This document shows, piece by piece, positions 39,655-49,389 of a DNA stretch of 64,000 nucleotides (its first letter is position 1; each line of letters opens with the position of its first letter). Origin of the DNA: Brucellaceae bacterium (GTDB lineage Bacteria; Pseudomonadota; Alphaproteobacteria; Rhizobiales; Rhizobiaceae); contig JACKJW010000009.1 in the NCBI GenBank assembly GCA_020637755.1, forward strand, positions 36,413-100,412, written 5' to 3'. The notes under the pieces are model-generated. The model ran no database searches and was not told where the DNA came from. It worked only from the letters and a program-made list of their open reading frames with translations. The position numbers and the translations under genes are program-made.

Positions 39655-39842
39655 GCCGGTCAACCCTTCCTGTCAACCATGAGGAAAAAGCCGAAAAAAG
39701 GTTACGCCTAATCGCTTTATTTCCGGGCCGAATTGGGCTTTGATGCCCGTCAAGCGGGTCCGGGATCCGTACAAGCCGGCACATGGAAACCCACCCGCCT
39801 TGCCGGCAGGGGAAATCCACAGGGTGCAACATGGGAGTTATC

Positions 39843-40940
39843 ATGAAGAAGATCCTTATGGCTGGCGTGGCGCTGAGCTTCGCCCTTTCCACACCGGCCT
39901 TCGCCGACATCACCATCGCCACTGCCGGCCCGATGACCGGCCAGTACGCCTCCTTCGGCGCCCAGATGAAGGCCGGTGCCGAGCAGGCCGTCGAGGACAT
40001 CAATGCCGCCGGCGGCGTGAACGGTGAAATGCTGAAGCTGGAAATCGGCGACGATGCGTGCGACCCCAAGCAGGCCGTGGCTGTCGCCAACCAGATGGCC
40101 TCCGCCGGCGTGAAGTTCATGGCGGGCCACTTCTGCTCGGGTTCCTCGATCCCGGCTTCGGCCATCTACGCCGAGGAAGGCATCGTGCAGATCTCGCCGG
40201 CCTCCACCAACCCGAAGTACACCGACGAGCGCCCCGGTCCGGGCACGATGCGCGTCTGCGGCCGTGACGACCAGCAGGGCGACGTGGCCGGCAAGTTCCT
40301 GGCTGAAAAGTTCGCCGGCAAGAAGGTCGCCTTCGTCCATGACAAGACGGCTTACGGCAAGGGTCTCGCCGATGCCACCATGGCCACCTACGAGGCGGCC
40401 GGCGGCAAGCCCGCCCTCTACGAAGCCTACACCGCCGGTGAAAAGGACTATTCGGCTCTCGTCTCCAAGCTGAAGGCCGAGGGCGTCGATGTGCTCTATG
40501 TCGGCGGCTACCACACCGAAGCCGGCCTGATGGCCCGCCAGATGAAGGAGCAGGGCATGACCACCGTGCTCGTCTCCGGTGACGCGCTGGTGACCGACGA
40601 GTACTGGGCCATCACCGGCGACGCCGGCGAAGGCACGCTGATGACCTTCTCGCCCGATCCGCGCAAGAACCCCGATGCGGCCCCGCTCGTCGAGAAGTTC
40701 CGCGCCAAGGGCATCGAGCCGGAAGGCTACGTGCTCTACACCTACGCTGCCGTGCAGGCTTGGGCACAGGCTGCCACCACCGCCAAGTCGGCCGATTTCG
40801 ATCCGGTCGTGAAGGCGCTCCAGGAAGGCAAGTTCAACACCGTGCTCGGTGAACTTTCCTTCAACGACAAGGGCGACGTGACCCTGCCGGGCTACGTCTT
40901 CTACGAATGGAAGGCCGGCAAGTACGATTACCTGCAGTAA
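39843..40940 (+). CDS. livK: Branched-chain amino acid ABC transporter substrate-binding protein
   Basis: Periplasmic binding protein of 365 residues. The ATG at 39843 gives a clean signal peptide, cleaved after PAFA (residue 21-22); in-frame codons upstream lack this. The mature protein begins DITIATAGPMTGQYASFG, typical of LIVBP/Leu-Ile-Val binding proteins with two alpha/beta lobes. It supplies ligand to LivHMGF. The 188-nt gap before it may hold its own promoter, letting it be made in excess. Confidence 0.95.
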   Translation: MKKILMAGVALSFALSTPAFADITIATAGPMTGQYASFGAQMKAGAEQAVEDINAAGGVNGEMLKLEIGDDACDPKQAVAVANQMASAGVKFMAGHFCSGSSIPASAIYAEEGIVQISPASTNPKYTDERPGPGTMRVCGRDDQQGDVAGKFLAEKFAGKKVAFVHDKTAYGKGLADATMATYEAAGGKPALYEAYTAGEKDYSALVSKLKAEGVDVLYVGGYHTEAGLMARQMKEQGMTTVLVSGDALVTDEYWAITGDAGEGTLMTFSPDPRKNPDAAPLVEKFRAKGIEPEGYVLYTYAAVQAWAQAATTAKSADFDPVVKALQEGKFNTVLGELSFNDKGDVTLPGYVFYEWKAGKYDYLQ

Positions 40941-40962
40941 TCCTCCGCCTGAGCAGAACACG

Positions 40963-40997
40963 AAAGGCCCGGTGCATCGCACCGGGCCTTTCTCTTT
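40963..40997 (+). terminator. Strong intrinsic terminator of the liv cluster
   Basis: Perfect 13-bp stem AAAGGCCCGGTGC / GCACCGGGCCTTT with a three-base loop, followed by CTCTTT, 22 nt after the livK stop. Confidence 0.92.
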
Positions 40998-41112
40998 GCG
41001 CTTTTCCCGGAACGCCATGACTGGTAAAGAAATTTGACCAAGTTTAGTGACTTCGCAGATGCACAATAATTTGGTAGGATGATTTAACCGATTTAAAACG
41101 TGGAGTGATCCC

Positions 41113-44100
41113 TTGGCCATCAGCAAGATCCTCGTTGCCAACCGTTCCGAAATCGCAATCCGCGTCTTCCGCGCAGCCAACGAGCTGGGCCTGAAGACCG
41201 TGGCGATCTGGGCCGAGGAGGACAAGTATTCCCTGCACCGGTTCAAGGCTGACGAGAGCTACCAGATCGGCCGCGGGCCGCATCTGGCCAAGGATCTGGG
41301 CCCGATCGAGGCCTATCTTTCCATCGATGAGGTAATTCGCGTTGCGCGCCTTTCCGGCGCCGATGCCATCCATCCCGGCTACGGACTGCTGTCGGAAAGC
41401 CCGGAATTCGCAGATGCCTGCGCCGAAGCCGGCATCCTCTTCATCGGGCCCCGGCCCGATACCATGCGCAGGCTCGGCAACAAGGTCGCCGCGCGCAATC
41501 TCGCCATCGAGGTCGGCGTCCCTGTCATCCCGGCGACAGACCCGCTGCCTGGCGACATGGCCGAAGTGCACAGGATGGCGCAGGCCGTCGGCTATCCGGT
41601 GATGCTGAAGGCCTCCTGGGGTGGCGGCGGGCGCGGCATGCGCGTCATCCGCAAGGCCGGGGACCTCGAACGCGAGGTGACCGAGGCCAAGCGCGAGGCC
41701 AAGGCAGCCTTTGGCAAGGACGAAGTCTACCTGGAAAAGCTGATCGAGCACGCCCGCCATGTGGAAGTGCAGGTGCTGGGCGACACCCACGGCAATTGTG
41801 TCCACCTGTTCGAGCGTGACTGCTCCATCCAGCGCCGTAACCAGAAGGTCGTCGAGCGCGCGCCCGCGCCCTACCTGGATGATGCCCAGCGTGCCGAGCT
41901 TTCCGGCCACGCGCTGAAACTCGCCCGCGCCACCAGCTATGTTGGCGCCGGCACGGTCGAATTCCTGATGGATGCCGATACCGGCAAGGTCTATTTCATC
42001 GAGGTCAATCCGCGCATCCAGGTCGAGCACACGGTCACCGAGGAAGTGACCGGCATCGACATCGTGAAGGCACAGATTCACATTCTCGACGGCTTTGCCA
42101 TCGGAACGCCGGAATCCGGAGTCCCTGCGCAGGAAAACATCCGGCTGAATGGCCACGCACTGCAATGCCGCATCACCACCGAAGACCCGGAACAGAACTT
42201 CATCCCGGATTATGGCCGCATCACCGCCTACCGCGGCGCCACCGGCTTCGGCATCCGCCTCGACGGCGGCACGGCCTATTCCGGCGCGGTCATCACCCGC
42301 TTCTACGATCCCCTGCTGGAAAAAGTGACAGCCTGGGCACCCTCGGCGGACGAGGCGATCCACCGCATGGACCGCGCGCTGCGCGAGTTCCGCATCCGTG
42401 GTGTTGCCACCAATCTGACCTTTCTGGAAGCCATCATCAGCCATCCGGAATTCCGCGACAATTCCTACACCACCAAATTCATCGACAACACGCCGGCGCT
42501 GTTCAGCCAGGTCAAGCGCAAGGACCGCGCCACCAAGCTGCTGAATTACCTCGCCGACGTGTCGGTGAACGGCCATCCGGAAGCCCGTGGCCGCCCCATG
42601 CCCAAGGCCGATGCCGCGGCCCCGGTCGTGCCCTTCCATGGCGGTGCTGTCCCGGACGGCACCAAACAGCGTCTGGACAGCGACGGCCCGGTGAAATTCG
42701 CCGAGTGGATGCGCGCGCAAAAACAGGTTCTGATGACCGACACGACCATGCGCGACGGTCACCAGTCGCTGCTGGCGACGCGCATGCGCACCCATGACAT
42801 CGCGCACGTCGCGGGCACCTATGCCCGTGCGCTGCCGCAGCTCCTTTCGCTGGAATGCTGGGGCGGGGCCACCTTCGATGTGGCCATGCGTTTCCTCACT
42901 GAAGACCCTTGGGAACGTCTTGCGCTGGTGCGCGAGGCCGCGCCCAACCTGCTGCTCCAGATGCTGCTGCGCGGCGCGAATGGCGTCGGCTACACCAACT
43001 ATCCCGACAATGTGGTGAAACACTTCGTGCGTCAGGCGGCCGCCGGCGGGGTCGATCTCTTCCGCGTCTTCGACTGCCTGAACTGGGTTGAGAACATGCG
43101 CGTCTCCATGGATGCGGTTTGTGAGGAGAACAGGCTCTGCGAGGCGGCCATCTGCTACACCGGCGACATCCTCGACCCGGACCGCGCCAAGTACGACCTG
43201 AAATACTACACCGGCCTTGCCCGCGACCTGGAAAAGGCAGGCGCCCATATCATCGCGGTCAAGGACATGGCCGGGTTGCTGAAGCCCGGTGCGGCACGCG
43301 TGCTGTTCAAGGCGCTGCGCGAGGAAACCGGCCTGCCGATCCACTTCCACACCCATGACACGTCCGGCATTTCGGCGGCGACCGTTCTGGCCGCGGTGGA
43401 AGCCGGTGTTGACGCGGTGGATGCAGCGATGGACGCGCTCTCGGGCAACACCTCCCAGCCTTGCCTCGGCTCCATCGTCGAGGCGCTGAAGGGCACGGAA
43501 CGTGACCCTGGCCTCGACACCGAATGGATCCGCCGCCTGTCCTTCTACTGGGAAGCCGTGCGCAACCAGTATGCCGCCTTCGAGAGCGACCTGAAGGGTC
43601 CGGCGTCGGAAGTCTACCTGCACGAGATGCCGGGCGGCCAGTTCACCAACCTGAAAGAGCAGGCCCGCTCGCTGGGATTGGAAACCCGCTGGCACGAGGT
43701 GGCCCGCGCCTATCACGATGCCAACATGATGTTCGGCGATATCGTCAAGGTCACTCCCTCCTCCAAGGTGGTCGGCGATATGGCCCTGATGATGGTCAGC
43801 CAGGACCTGACGGTCGCCGATGTGGAAAACCCGGCCAAAGACATTGCCTTCCCGGATTCCGTCATCTCCATGCTGAAGGGTGATCTGGGCCAGCCGCCGG
43901 CTGGCTGGCCGGAAGCCTTGCAGAAAAAGGCGTTGAAGGGCGAAAAACCCTATGTCGAGCGCCCCGGCGCGCTGCTGCCCGATGCCGATCTCAAGGCGAA
44001 GCGCGCGGAAATCGAGGAAAAGCTCGGCCGCAAGCTCTCCGAATTCGAATTCGCCTCATGGCTGATGTACCCCAAGGTCTTCTCCGATTTCGCTCTGGCC

Positions 44101-44574
44101 GCCGAGGAATACGGCCCGGTCTCGGTGCTGCCGACACCCGTCTATTTCTACGGCCTGAAATCCGAGGACGAGATTTTCGTCGATCTCGAAAAGGGCAAGA
44201 CGCTGGTAATCCGCTGCCTGGCGATCGGCGAGACGGACGAACAGGGCATGCGCACGGTCTTCTTCGAGCTGAACGGTCAGCCGCGCCGCGTGAAGGTGCC
44301 GGACCGCATCCATGGCGCATCCGCCGCCAAGGCAAGGGCCAAGGCCGATGCCGGCAACCCGGCCCATGTCGGCGCGCCGATGCCCGGTGTCATCTCCACC
44401 GTGGCCGTGACCACCGGGCAGGAGGTGAAAGCCGGTGACGTGCTGGTTTCCATCGAGGCGATGAAGATGGAAACCGCGCTCCACGCCGAACGCGACGGCA
44501 AGATCGCCGAGGTGCTGGTGCATGGCGGCGACCAGATCGACGCCAAGGACCTGCTGGTGCGCTTCGAGGCGTAA
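41113..44574 (+). CDS. pyc: Pyruvate carboxylase
   Basis: Single-chain anaplerotic enzyme of 1153 residues making oxaloacetate from pyruvate and bicarbonate. Order: biotin carboxylase (KILVANRSEIAIR at the N-terminus, GGGGRGM, EVNPRIQVEHTVTE), carboxyltransferase (TTMRDGHQSLLATRMRT, HFHTHDTSG) and a biotinyl domain with biotin on K1118 in EAMKMET. It starts with TTG at 41113, seven bases after GGAG; similarity to the family begins at once, so no upstream start is needed. Confidence 0.97.
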   Translation: MAISKILVANRSEIAIRVFRAANELGLKTVAIWAEEDKYSLHRFKADESYQIGRGPHLAKDLGPIEAYLSIDEVIRVARLSGADAIHPGYGLLSESPEFADACAEAGILFIGPRPDTMRRLGNKVAARNLAIEVGVPVIPATDPLPGDMAEVHRMAQAVGYPVMLKASWGGGGRGMRVIRKAGDLEREVTEAKREAKAAFGKDEVYLEKLIEHARHVEVQVLGDTHGNCVHLFERDCSIQRRNQKVVERAPAPYLDDAQRAELSGHALKLARATSYVGAGTVEFLMDADTGKVYFIEVNPRIQVEHTVTEEVTGIDIVKAQIHILDGFAIGTPESGVPAQENIRLNGHALQCRITTEDPEQNFIPDYGRITAYRGATGFGIRLDGGTAYSGAVITRFYDPLLEKVTAWAPSADEAIHRMDRALREFRIRGVATNLTFLEAIISHPEFRDNSYTTKFIDNTPALFSQVKRKDRATKLLNYLADVSVNGHPEARGRPMPKADAAAPVVPFHGGAVPDGTKQRLDSDGPVKFAEWMRAQKQVLMTDTTMRDGHQSLLATRMRTHDIAHVAGTYARALPQLLSLECWGGATFDVAMRFLTEDPWERLALVREAAPNLLLQMLLRGANGVGYTNYPDNVVKHFVRQAAAGGVDLFRVFDCLNWVENMRVSMDAVCEENRLCEAAICYTGDILDPDRAKYDLKYYTGLARDLEKAGAHIIAVKDMAGLLKPGAARVLFKALREETGLPIHFHTHDTSGISAATVLAAVEAGVDAVDAAMDALSGNTSQPCLGSIVEALKGTERDPGLDTEWIRRLSFYWEAVRNQYAAFESDLKGPASEVYLHEMPGGQFTNLKEQARSLGLETRWHEVARAYHDANMMFGDIVKVTPSSKVVGDMALMMVSQDLTVADVENPAKDIAFPDSVISMLKGDLGQPPAGWPEALQKKALKGEKPYVERPGALLPDADLKAKRAEIEEKLGRKLSEFEFASWLMYPKVFSDFALAAEEYGPVSVLPTPVYFYGLKSEDEIFVDLEKGKTLVIRCLAIGETDEQGMRTVFFELNGQPRRVKVPDRIHGASAAKARAKADAGNPAHVGAPMPGVISTVAVTTGQEVKAGDVLVSIEAMKMETALHAERDGKIAEVLVHGGDQIDAKDLLVRFEA

Positions 44575-44640
44575 GGCAGGCGGGAAGATTCGGGCCCAGA
44601 AGACGGGCCGCGCGATTTGCCTTCGCACCCGCTGCCATTT

Positions 44641-45237
44641 TCAGCGTACGGCTTCCGCGCAAGGCCGGATGCGAGCAGCAACCGCGCCTTCTTCGACCTG
44701 CCGCAGATCAACGCCGGACAGGACCGGAAGATAATCGCCGCCGGGTTCTGTCCGGATGTAGATGCTGACCGGCAGTTCGCCTTCCGGCAAAGGTCCGGCA
44801 TGGCAGCCGCCCTGCACGCCGATCGACAGGCTGCCCTTGCCGTCCTTCCGGCCGGATTCCCGGAAGGCGCGGCCTCGCTTCTGCGCCACCGACAATCGTT
44901 CGAAATCGGCGCGGGGCACCCGCGCCATGGTCACCCGCTGGGTCTCGCGGTCAAAGGGGACGCCGCGGGCTGCCGGCATTTCCGCCACCTCAAGAAAGAT
45001 CACTTCATCGATACTGATCGCCTCGTCATCCGACTTGAGCGTCAGCTGCATCTTGACATCTCCGGTCCGCAACAGAAGTTCGCGGGGCGCCACCGCTGCC
45101 ACCGACATGGCCCCCGGCTCGGTCGAGAGGAGATCGATGGACAGGAGTTTGACCAGCGTCACCGGATTGAGAGAGGCGCAGCCGGAAAGCGCGAGAAACA
45201 GGCAGGCCGTGAGACCGGAACGGAGAGGGAAGCGCAT
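44641..45237 (-). CDS. Putative lipoprotein, unknown function
   Basis: 198 residues with a lipoprotein signal: basic N-terminus, hydrophobic core and lipobox LSGC with acylated C20. The mature part is mainly beta-type sequence with two further cysteines (C144 region GGCHAG, and RPCAEAVR near the end). Not recognised beyond this; it could be a type VI secretion-like TssJ or general outer-membrane lipoprotein, but no neighbours support either. Confidence 0.68.
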   Translation of the reverse strand: MRFPLRSGLTACLFLALSGCASLNPVTLVKLLSIDLLSTEPGAMSVAAVAPRELLLRTGDVKMQLTLKSDDEAISIDEVIFLEVAEMPAARGVPFDRETQRVTMARVPRADFERLSVAQKRGRAFRESGRKDGKGSLSIGVQGGCHAGPLPEGELPVSIYIRTEPGGDYLPVLSGVDLRQVEEGAVAARIRPCAEAVR

Positions 45238-45325
45238 GGGATATCCTTGTCAGGCAGTGATTGATGTTTGACATTCATATTTTGCTGTTTTACGATAAAT
45301 TATGAAAACAAAAAGGCAAGCCCTT

Positions 45326-45871
45326 ATGAAAACCACACGTCTTCGCAGCCAAATCCTGTCCCGCCGCATGAGCCGGGCCACGCTGTTCCTGATGGTGCTG
45401 GTCGCCATCCTCCTTGCAGCCGTCGGTCTTGCTGCCATCATCGCCCCTGGGGAGATCGGAAAGATCATGGCCGAGCGTTTTGGCGGCCGCGTCATCGAGA
45501 CCGGCCGGACCGCCAGCGTGCTGATCGCACTGGTCACGGCAATTCAGGGTGCCCTTTTCCTGTGGGCGCTCGACAAGCTGCGCCGCGCCTTCGCCAGTTT
45601 TTCAGGCGAGGCCGTTTTGAACAGCCGGTCGGCCGTGCTGCTGAGCCACGCCGGCCTGCTGTTTGCTGCCAATGCGGTGGCCATGATCATCGCCCAGCCC
45701 CTGCTGTCGGCCATCTATTCCGCCGGAGCACCAGCCGGACAAGGCTTCATCACCATCCGGATCGGCACGGGCGAATTGCTCAGCCTGCTGCTGTCCGGCA
45801 TCCTCTTCGTCACCGGCCATCTCATGGCGCTCGCAGCCGAGGTGGACGGCGAAATGCGGCAGATCGTCTGA
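45326..45871 (+). CDS. DUF2975-type membrane protein
   Basis: 181 residues from the ATG at 45326, chosen for the AAGG nine bases upstream; an ATG at 45302 would add eight residues but has no ribosome binding site. Four hydrophobic helices (about 20-42, 68-88, 107-128, 146-170). Proteins of this type are often followed by a small Cro/CI-type regulator, as here: the stop TGA shares its last base with the next ATG. Function unknown; probably a membrane partner of that regulator. Confidence 0.75.
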   Translation: MKTTRLRSQILSRRMSRATLFLMVLVAILLAAVGLAAIIAPGEIGKIMAERFGGRVIETGRTASVLIALVTAIQGALFLWALDKLRRAFASFSGEAVLNSRSAVLLSHAGLLFAANAVAMIIAQPLLSAIYSAGAPAGQGFITIRIGTGELLSLLLSGILFVTGHLMALAAEVDGEMRQIV

Positions 45872-46080
45872 TGCCCGTCATCGTCAATCTCGATGTGATG
45901 CTGGCCAAACGGAAGATGCGTTCGCGCGAGCTGGCCGACCGCATTGGCATCACCGAACAGAACCTGTCGCTCCTGAAGTCGGGCAAGGTGAAGGGCGTGC
46001 GCTTCGAGACGCTGGGCGCCATCTGCCGCGAGCTGGAATGCCAGCCGGGTGACCTGCTGGAATGGGTGGACGAGGAATAG
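45871..46080 (+). CDS. Small XRE-family (Cro/CI-type) transcriptional regulator
   Basis: 69 residues, nearly all one helix-turn-helix domain: MRSRELADRIGITEQNLSLL and ETLGAICRELECQPGDLLEW, the YozG-like HTH_26 type. Translationally coupled to the DUF2975 gene through TGATG. Such pairs probably sense a membrane signal and autoregulate, but the targets are unknown. Confidence 0.87.
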   Translation: MPVIVNLDVMLAKRKMRSRELADRIGITEQNLSLLKSGKVKGVRFETLGAICRELECQPGDLLEWVDEE

Positions 46081-46162
46081 GCGCAGCCGCCGCCCAAATG
46101 CAGCACTTGCTGTGCGCGCTTCCTTATGTAGGGTTTGATCCCGTCCCATTCGGAGCGCGCGC

Positions 46163-46789
46163 ATGATCCTCATCGGCCAGTACGATTCCTCATTTGTCCG
46201 CCGCACCGCCATCGCCATGGCCTTGCTCGGGATGGACTTTGAGCACCGCCCCTGGTCCGTCTTCGGTGATGCGGACAGGCTGCGCGAACTCAACCCGCTG
46301 GTCCGCGTTCCCACGCTGGTTCTTGATGACGGCGAGGTGCTGGTTGATAGCGCGACCATCCTCGACCACCTGGAAACCCTGGTCCCGCCGGAAAAGCGTC
46401 TGTGGCCGCAGAGTAATCCGGAACGGCGCCATGCCATGAAGATCGCCGCCATCGCCACGGGTACAGCCGACATGGCAGTCGGGCTCTTCTATACGCTGGT
46501 CCTGCACGAAACCCCGTCACCCATGTTCGTCGAGCGTCGCGCGGGCCAAATCGCAGGCGCGCTGGATTGGCTGGAAGCTGAGCGCAGGCGCGTGACCGCA
46601 CCGTGGTGGTTTGGCGGCACACCGGGGCACGCTGACATTGCGGTTGGCTGCATGCTGCGCCATGTGACGGAATCGCTGCCTGCCCATGTGAACCTCGGCA
46701 GCCGCCCGGCGCTTGCCGCCCATGCGGCTGCCTGCGAAGCGATGCCAGTGTTCCAGGAGCACAGCCAGCCCTTCATTCCGCCAGCATGA
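46163..46789 (+). CDS. Glutathione S-transferase family protein
   Basis: 208 residues. The N-terminal thioredoxin-like domain (ILIGQYDSSFVRRTAIAMALLG, PTLVLDDGEVLVDSATI with the conserved cis-Pro and glutathione-binding Asp/Ser) precedes a helical C-terminal domain. The likely active-site residue is the N-terminal Tyr or Ser. The substrate is not identifiable. It converges on mmsA. Confidence 0.87.
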   Translation: MILIGQYDSSFVRRTAIAMALLGMDFEHRPWSVFGDADRLRELNPLVRVPTLVLDDGEVLVDSATILDHLETLVPPEKRLWPQSNPERRHAMKIAAIATGTADMAVGLFYTLVLHETPSPMFVERRAGQIAGALDWLEAERRRVTAPWWFGGTPGHADIAVGCMLRHVTESLPAHVNLGSRPALAAHAAACEAMPVFQEHSQPFIPPA

Positions 46790-46791
46790 CA

Positions 46792-46829
46792 AGGGCCGCA
46801 TCCGTTTCCGGACGCGGCCCTGTTGACTT
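46792..46829. terminator. Bidirectional terminator between GST and mmsA
   Basis: AGGGCCGC and TCCG pair with CGGA and GCGGCCCT around a TTTC loop with one internal mismatch, lying between the two convergent genes. GTTGACTTT follows on the plus strand. Confidence 0.7.
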
Positions 46830-46845
46830 TCCCTAGCGGGGACGA

Positions 46846-48345
46846 TCAGTCCATCGCCTTGAAGTGGAACTCGCCACCTTCCTTGATGCCGGAGAACCAG
46901 CGCGCGGTCACCGTCTTCGTCTTTGTGTAGAAGCGGAAGGCGTCAGCGCCATACTGGTTCAGGTCGCCGAAGGCCGATTTCTTCCAGCCGCCGAAGGAGA
47001 AATAGGACAGCGGCACCGGGATCGGGAAATTGATGCCCACCATGCCCACATTCACCCGGGTGGCGAAATCGCGCGCCGTGTCGCCGTCGGCCGTGAAGAT
47101 CGAGGTGCCGTTGCCATAGGGATTGTCCATGGTCAGCTTGAGCGCTTCCTCATAGGTCTTGGCGCGCACGGTCGAAAGAACCGGGCCGAAGATTTCTTCC
47201 TTGTAGATGTCCATGTCGGCGGTGACGTGGTCGAACAGCGTCGGGCCGACAAAGAAGCCGTTCTCGTAGCCTTGCAGCGAGAAGTCACGCCCGTCGAGCA
47301 CAGCCGTTGCACCCTGCTCGATGCCCGACGCGATGAGACCTGTCACACGCGCCTTGGAGGCCGAGGTGATCAGCGGGCCGTAATCGACGCCTTCACCGGC
47401 GGTGTAGGGGCCGACCTTCAGCTTCTCGATACGCGGCACGAGGCGCTCGATCAGGCCGTCGGCCGTCTTCTCGCCAACGGGCACGGCAACCGAGATGGCC
47501 ATGCAACGTTCGCCCGCCGCTCCGTAACCCGCGCCCACCAGAGCGTCAGCTGCCTTGTCGAGGTCGGCGTCCGGCATGATGATCATGTGGTTCTTGGCGC
47601 CACCAAAGCACTGCGCGCGCTTGCCGTTGGCAGCCGCGCGCGAATAGATGTAATGGGCAATCGGTGTGGAGCCGACAAAGCCGACCGCCTGGACGGTCTC
47701 GTTGTCGAGGATGGCATCCACCACTTCCTTGTCGCCATTCACCACCTGCAGCACGCCATCAGGAAGCCCGGCTTCCTTGATCAGCTCAGCCAGCATCAGC
47801 GCAGTCGTCGGGCAGCGCTCCGAGGGTTTCAGGATCATGGCATTGCCGGCGGCCAGCGCCGGACCCATCTTCCACAGCGGGATCATGGCCGGGAAGTTGA
47901 AGGGCGTGATCCCGGCGACGACGCCCAGCGGCTGGCGCATCGAATAGAGGTCAATGCCGGGGCCGCCATCGTTCATGTACTCACCCTTGAGCAGCGAGGG
48001 CGCACCCATGCACACCTCAATCACTTCAAGGCCGCGCTGCACATCGCCGCGCGCATCGGGAAGCGTCTTGCCGTGTTCGCGGCTGACCGCTTCGGCAAGC
48101 TTTTCCATGTCGCGGTTGATCAGCGCGCCGAAGGCCATCATCACGCGGGCGCGGCGCTGCGGGTTGGTCGCGCCCCAGGCAACCTGGGCCTTGGCGGCGC
48201 GCTCCACGGCGTCGTTAAGCTCGGCGACAGTCGCCAGCGCCACTTTCGCCTGAACTTCACCGGTTGCCGGATTGTAGACATCGGCAAAGCGCCCACTCGT
48301 GCCGCTTGTCAGCTTGCCGTCAATGTAATGGCCGATTTCCTGCAT
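46846..48345 (-). CDS. mmsA: Methylmalonate-semialdehyde dehydrogenase (CoA-acylating)
   Basis: ALDH-superfamily enzyme of 499 residues making propionyl-CoA or acetyl-CoA from methylmalonate or malonate semialdehyde in valine, inositol and beta-alanine breakdown. It has MmsA-specific features: QCFGGAKNHMIIMPDADLD and GAAGERCMAISVAVPVG with the catalytic cysteine, and the C-terminal FPIPVPLSYFSFGGWKKS. Divergent LysR gene upstream. Confidence 0.95.
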   Translation of the reverse strand: MQEIGHYIDGKLTSGTSGRFADVYNPATGEVQAKVALATVAELNDAVERAAKAQVAWGATNPQRRARVMMAFGALINRDMEKLAEAVSREHGKTLPDARGDVQRGLEVIEVCMGAPSLLKGEYMNDGGPGIDLYSMRQPLGVVAGITPFNFPAMIPLWKMGPALAAGNAMILKPSERCPTTALMLAELIKEAGLPDGVLQVVNGDKEVVDAILDNETVQAVGFVGSTPIAHYIYSRAAANGKRAQCFGGAKNHMIIMPDADLDKAADALVGAGYGAAGERCMAISVAVPVGEKTADGLIERLVPRIEKLKVGPYTAGEGVDYGPLITSASKARVTGLIASGIEQGATAVLDGRDFSLQGYENGFFVGPTLFDHVTADMDIYKEEIFGPVLSTVRAKTYEEALKLTMDNPYGNGTSIFTADGDTARDFATRVNVGMVGINFPIPVPLSYFSFGGWKKSAFGDLNQYGADAFRFYTKTKTVTARWFSGIKEGGEFHFKAMD

Positions 48346-48459
48346 GGTCTCGCTCCCTTGTGGCGCGGCTAGATCCCGTGCCCGTTTTCAATGGTGCCAT
48401 TGTGCGCGCGGCAAGGCCCCGCGGCAACGCGCCTGATGCCAAAGCCGTTGTGCAAATTT

Positions 48460-48479
48460 TCAGATACACTATGGTCTGA
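48460..48479. promoter_or_regulatory. Possible LysR operator between mmsA and lysR
   Basis: TCAGA-N10-TCTGA palindrome in the 162-nt divergent region, 29 nt before the LysR start. Its arms are short, so it is only suggestive. Confidence 0.25.
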
Positions 48480-48507
48480 CTATCAATTTTTGCAAAAGCG
48501 AGAAGCC

Positions 48508-49389
48508 ATGAACTGGGATGACGTGCGCATCTTTCTGGCCGTCGCGCGGTCGGGGCAGATCCTCGGCGCGGCGCGGCGCCTCGGTCTCAACCACGCAACG
48601 GTTTCGCGCCGCCTGGCCGCGCTGGAAAGCGAACTGAAGGCCAAGCTGGTTAACCGCACGACGACCGGAACGGAACTGACCACCGACGGCGAGCGCTTCA
48701 TGGAAACAGCCGAACGCATGGAATCGGAAATGATCGCCGTGCGGGCCGCGCTCGCCCGTTCCGATGACGACGTCACCGGCGTGGTGCGGATCGGTGCGCC
48801 AGACGGATTCGGCGTTGCCTGGCTGGCCTCGCATCTGGGCGGCATCACCGAACGCCATCCCGGCCTGTCGGTGCAACTCGTGCCGATCCCGCGTTCCTTT
48901 TCGCTGTCGCGCCGCGAGGCCGACATTGCCATCACGGTGGAGCGGCCCGCGGAAGGCCGCCTCGTTGCGGGCAAGCTGGTGGACTACACGCTCGGCCTTT
49001 ATGCCTCCCGCGCCTATGCCGAAACACATGGTCTGCCGGAACGCGCGGCCGACCTGACGTCCCATCGCCTCGTCGGCTATGTGGAAGACCTCGTCATCAA
49101 CCCGTCGCTCGACTATGCGGGTGAGTTCCACCCCGGCTGGCGCGCGTCCTTCTGCGTGTCCTCAGCGCTTGGGCAAACCGAGGCGGTGCGCTCGGGCGCG
49201 GGCATTGGCATCCTGCACACCTTCATCGCCCGCCAGCACGGCGATCTGGTCGCCCTGCCCGGCTTCAGCCCCATCCGCCGCGCCTACTGGATCGTTTATC
49301 ATGAATCGCTGCGCCCCGTTCAGCGCATCCAGACTGTGGTGCGCTACATCCAGGACGAGGTGGACCGGGCGCGTGCCACCTTCCAATGA
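48508..49389 (+). CDS. LysR-family regulator, divergent from mmsA
   Basis: 293 residues from the ATG at 48508 (MNWDDVRIFLAVARSGQILG). The N-terminal winged helix (AARRLGLNHATVSRRLAALE) is followed by an effector domain. By position it probably controls mmsA. It ends 196 nt before the Cas9-like gene on the same strand. Whether any transcript reads through is unknown; no clear T-rich terminator follows. Confidence 0.9.
   Translation: MNWDDVRIFLAVARSGQILGAARRLGLNHATVSRRLAALESELKAKLVNRTTTGTELTTDGERFMETAERMESEMIAVRAALARSDDDVTGVVRIGAPDGFGVAWLASHLGGITERHPGLSVQLVPIPRSFSLSRREADIAITVERPAEGRLVAGKLVDYTLGLYASRAYAETHGLPERAADLTSHRLVGYVEDLVINPSLDYAGEFHPGWRASFCVSSALGQTEAVRSGAGIGILHTFIARQHGDLVALPGFSPIRRAYWIVYHESLRPVQRIQTVVRYIQDEVDRARATFQ

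Noticed and set aside
46846..48345. Using this aldehyde dehydrogenase as the missing 2-oxoglutarate semialdehyde dehydrogenase of the hydroxyproline pathway
   Set aside because: The sequence is clearly MmsA-type (CoA-acylating), with its own LysR regulator, and lacks the TGATATATCA operator.
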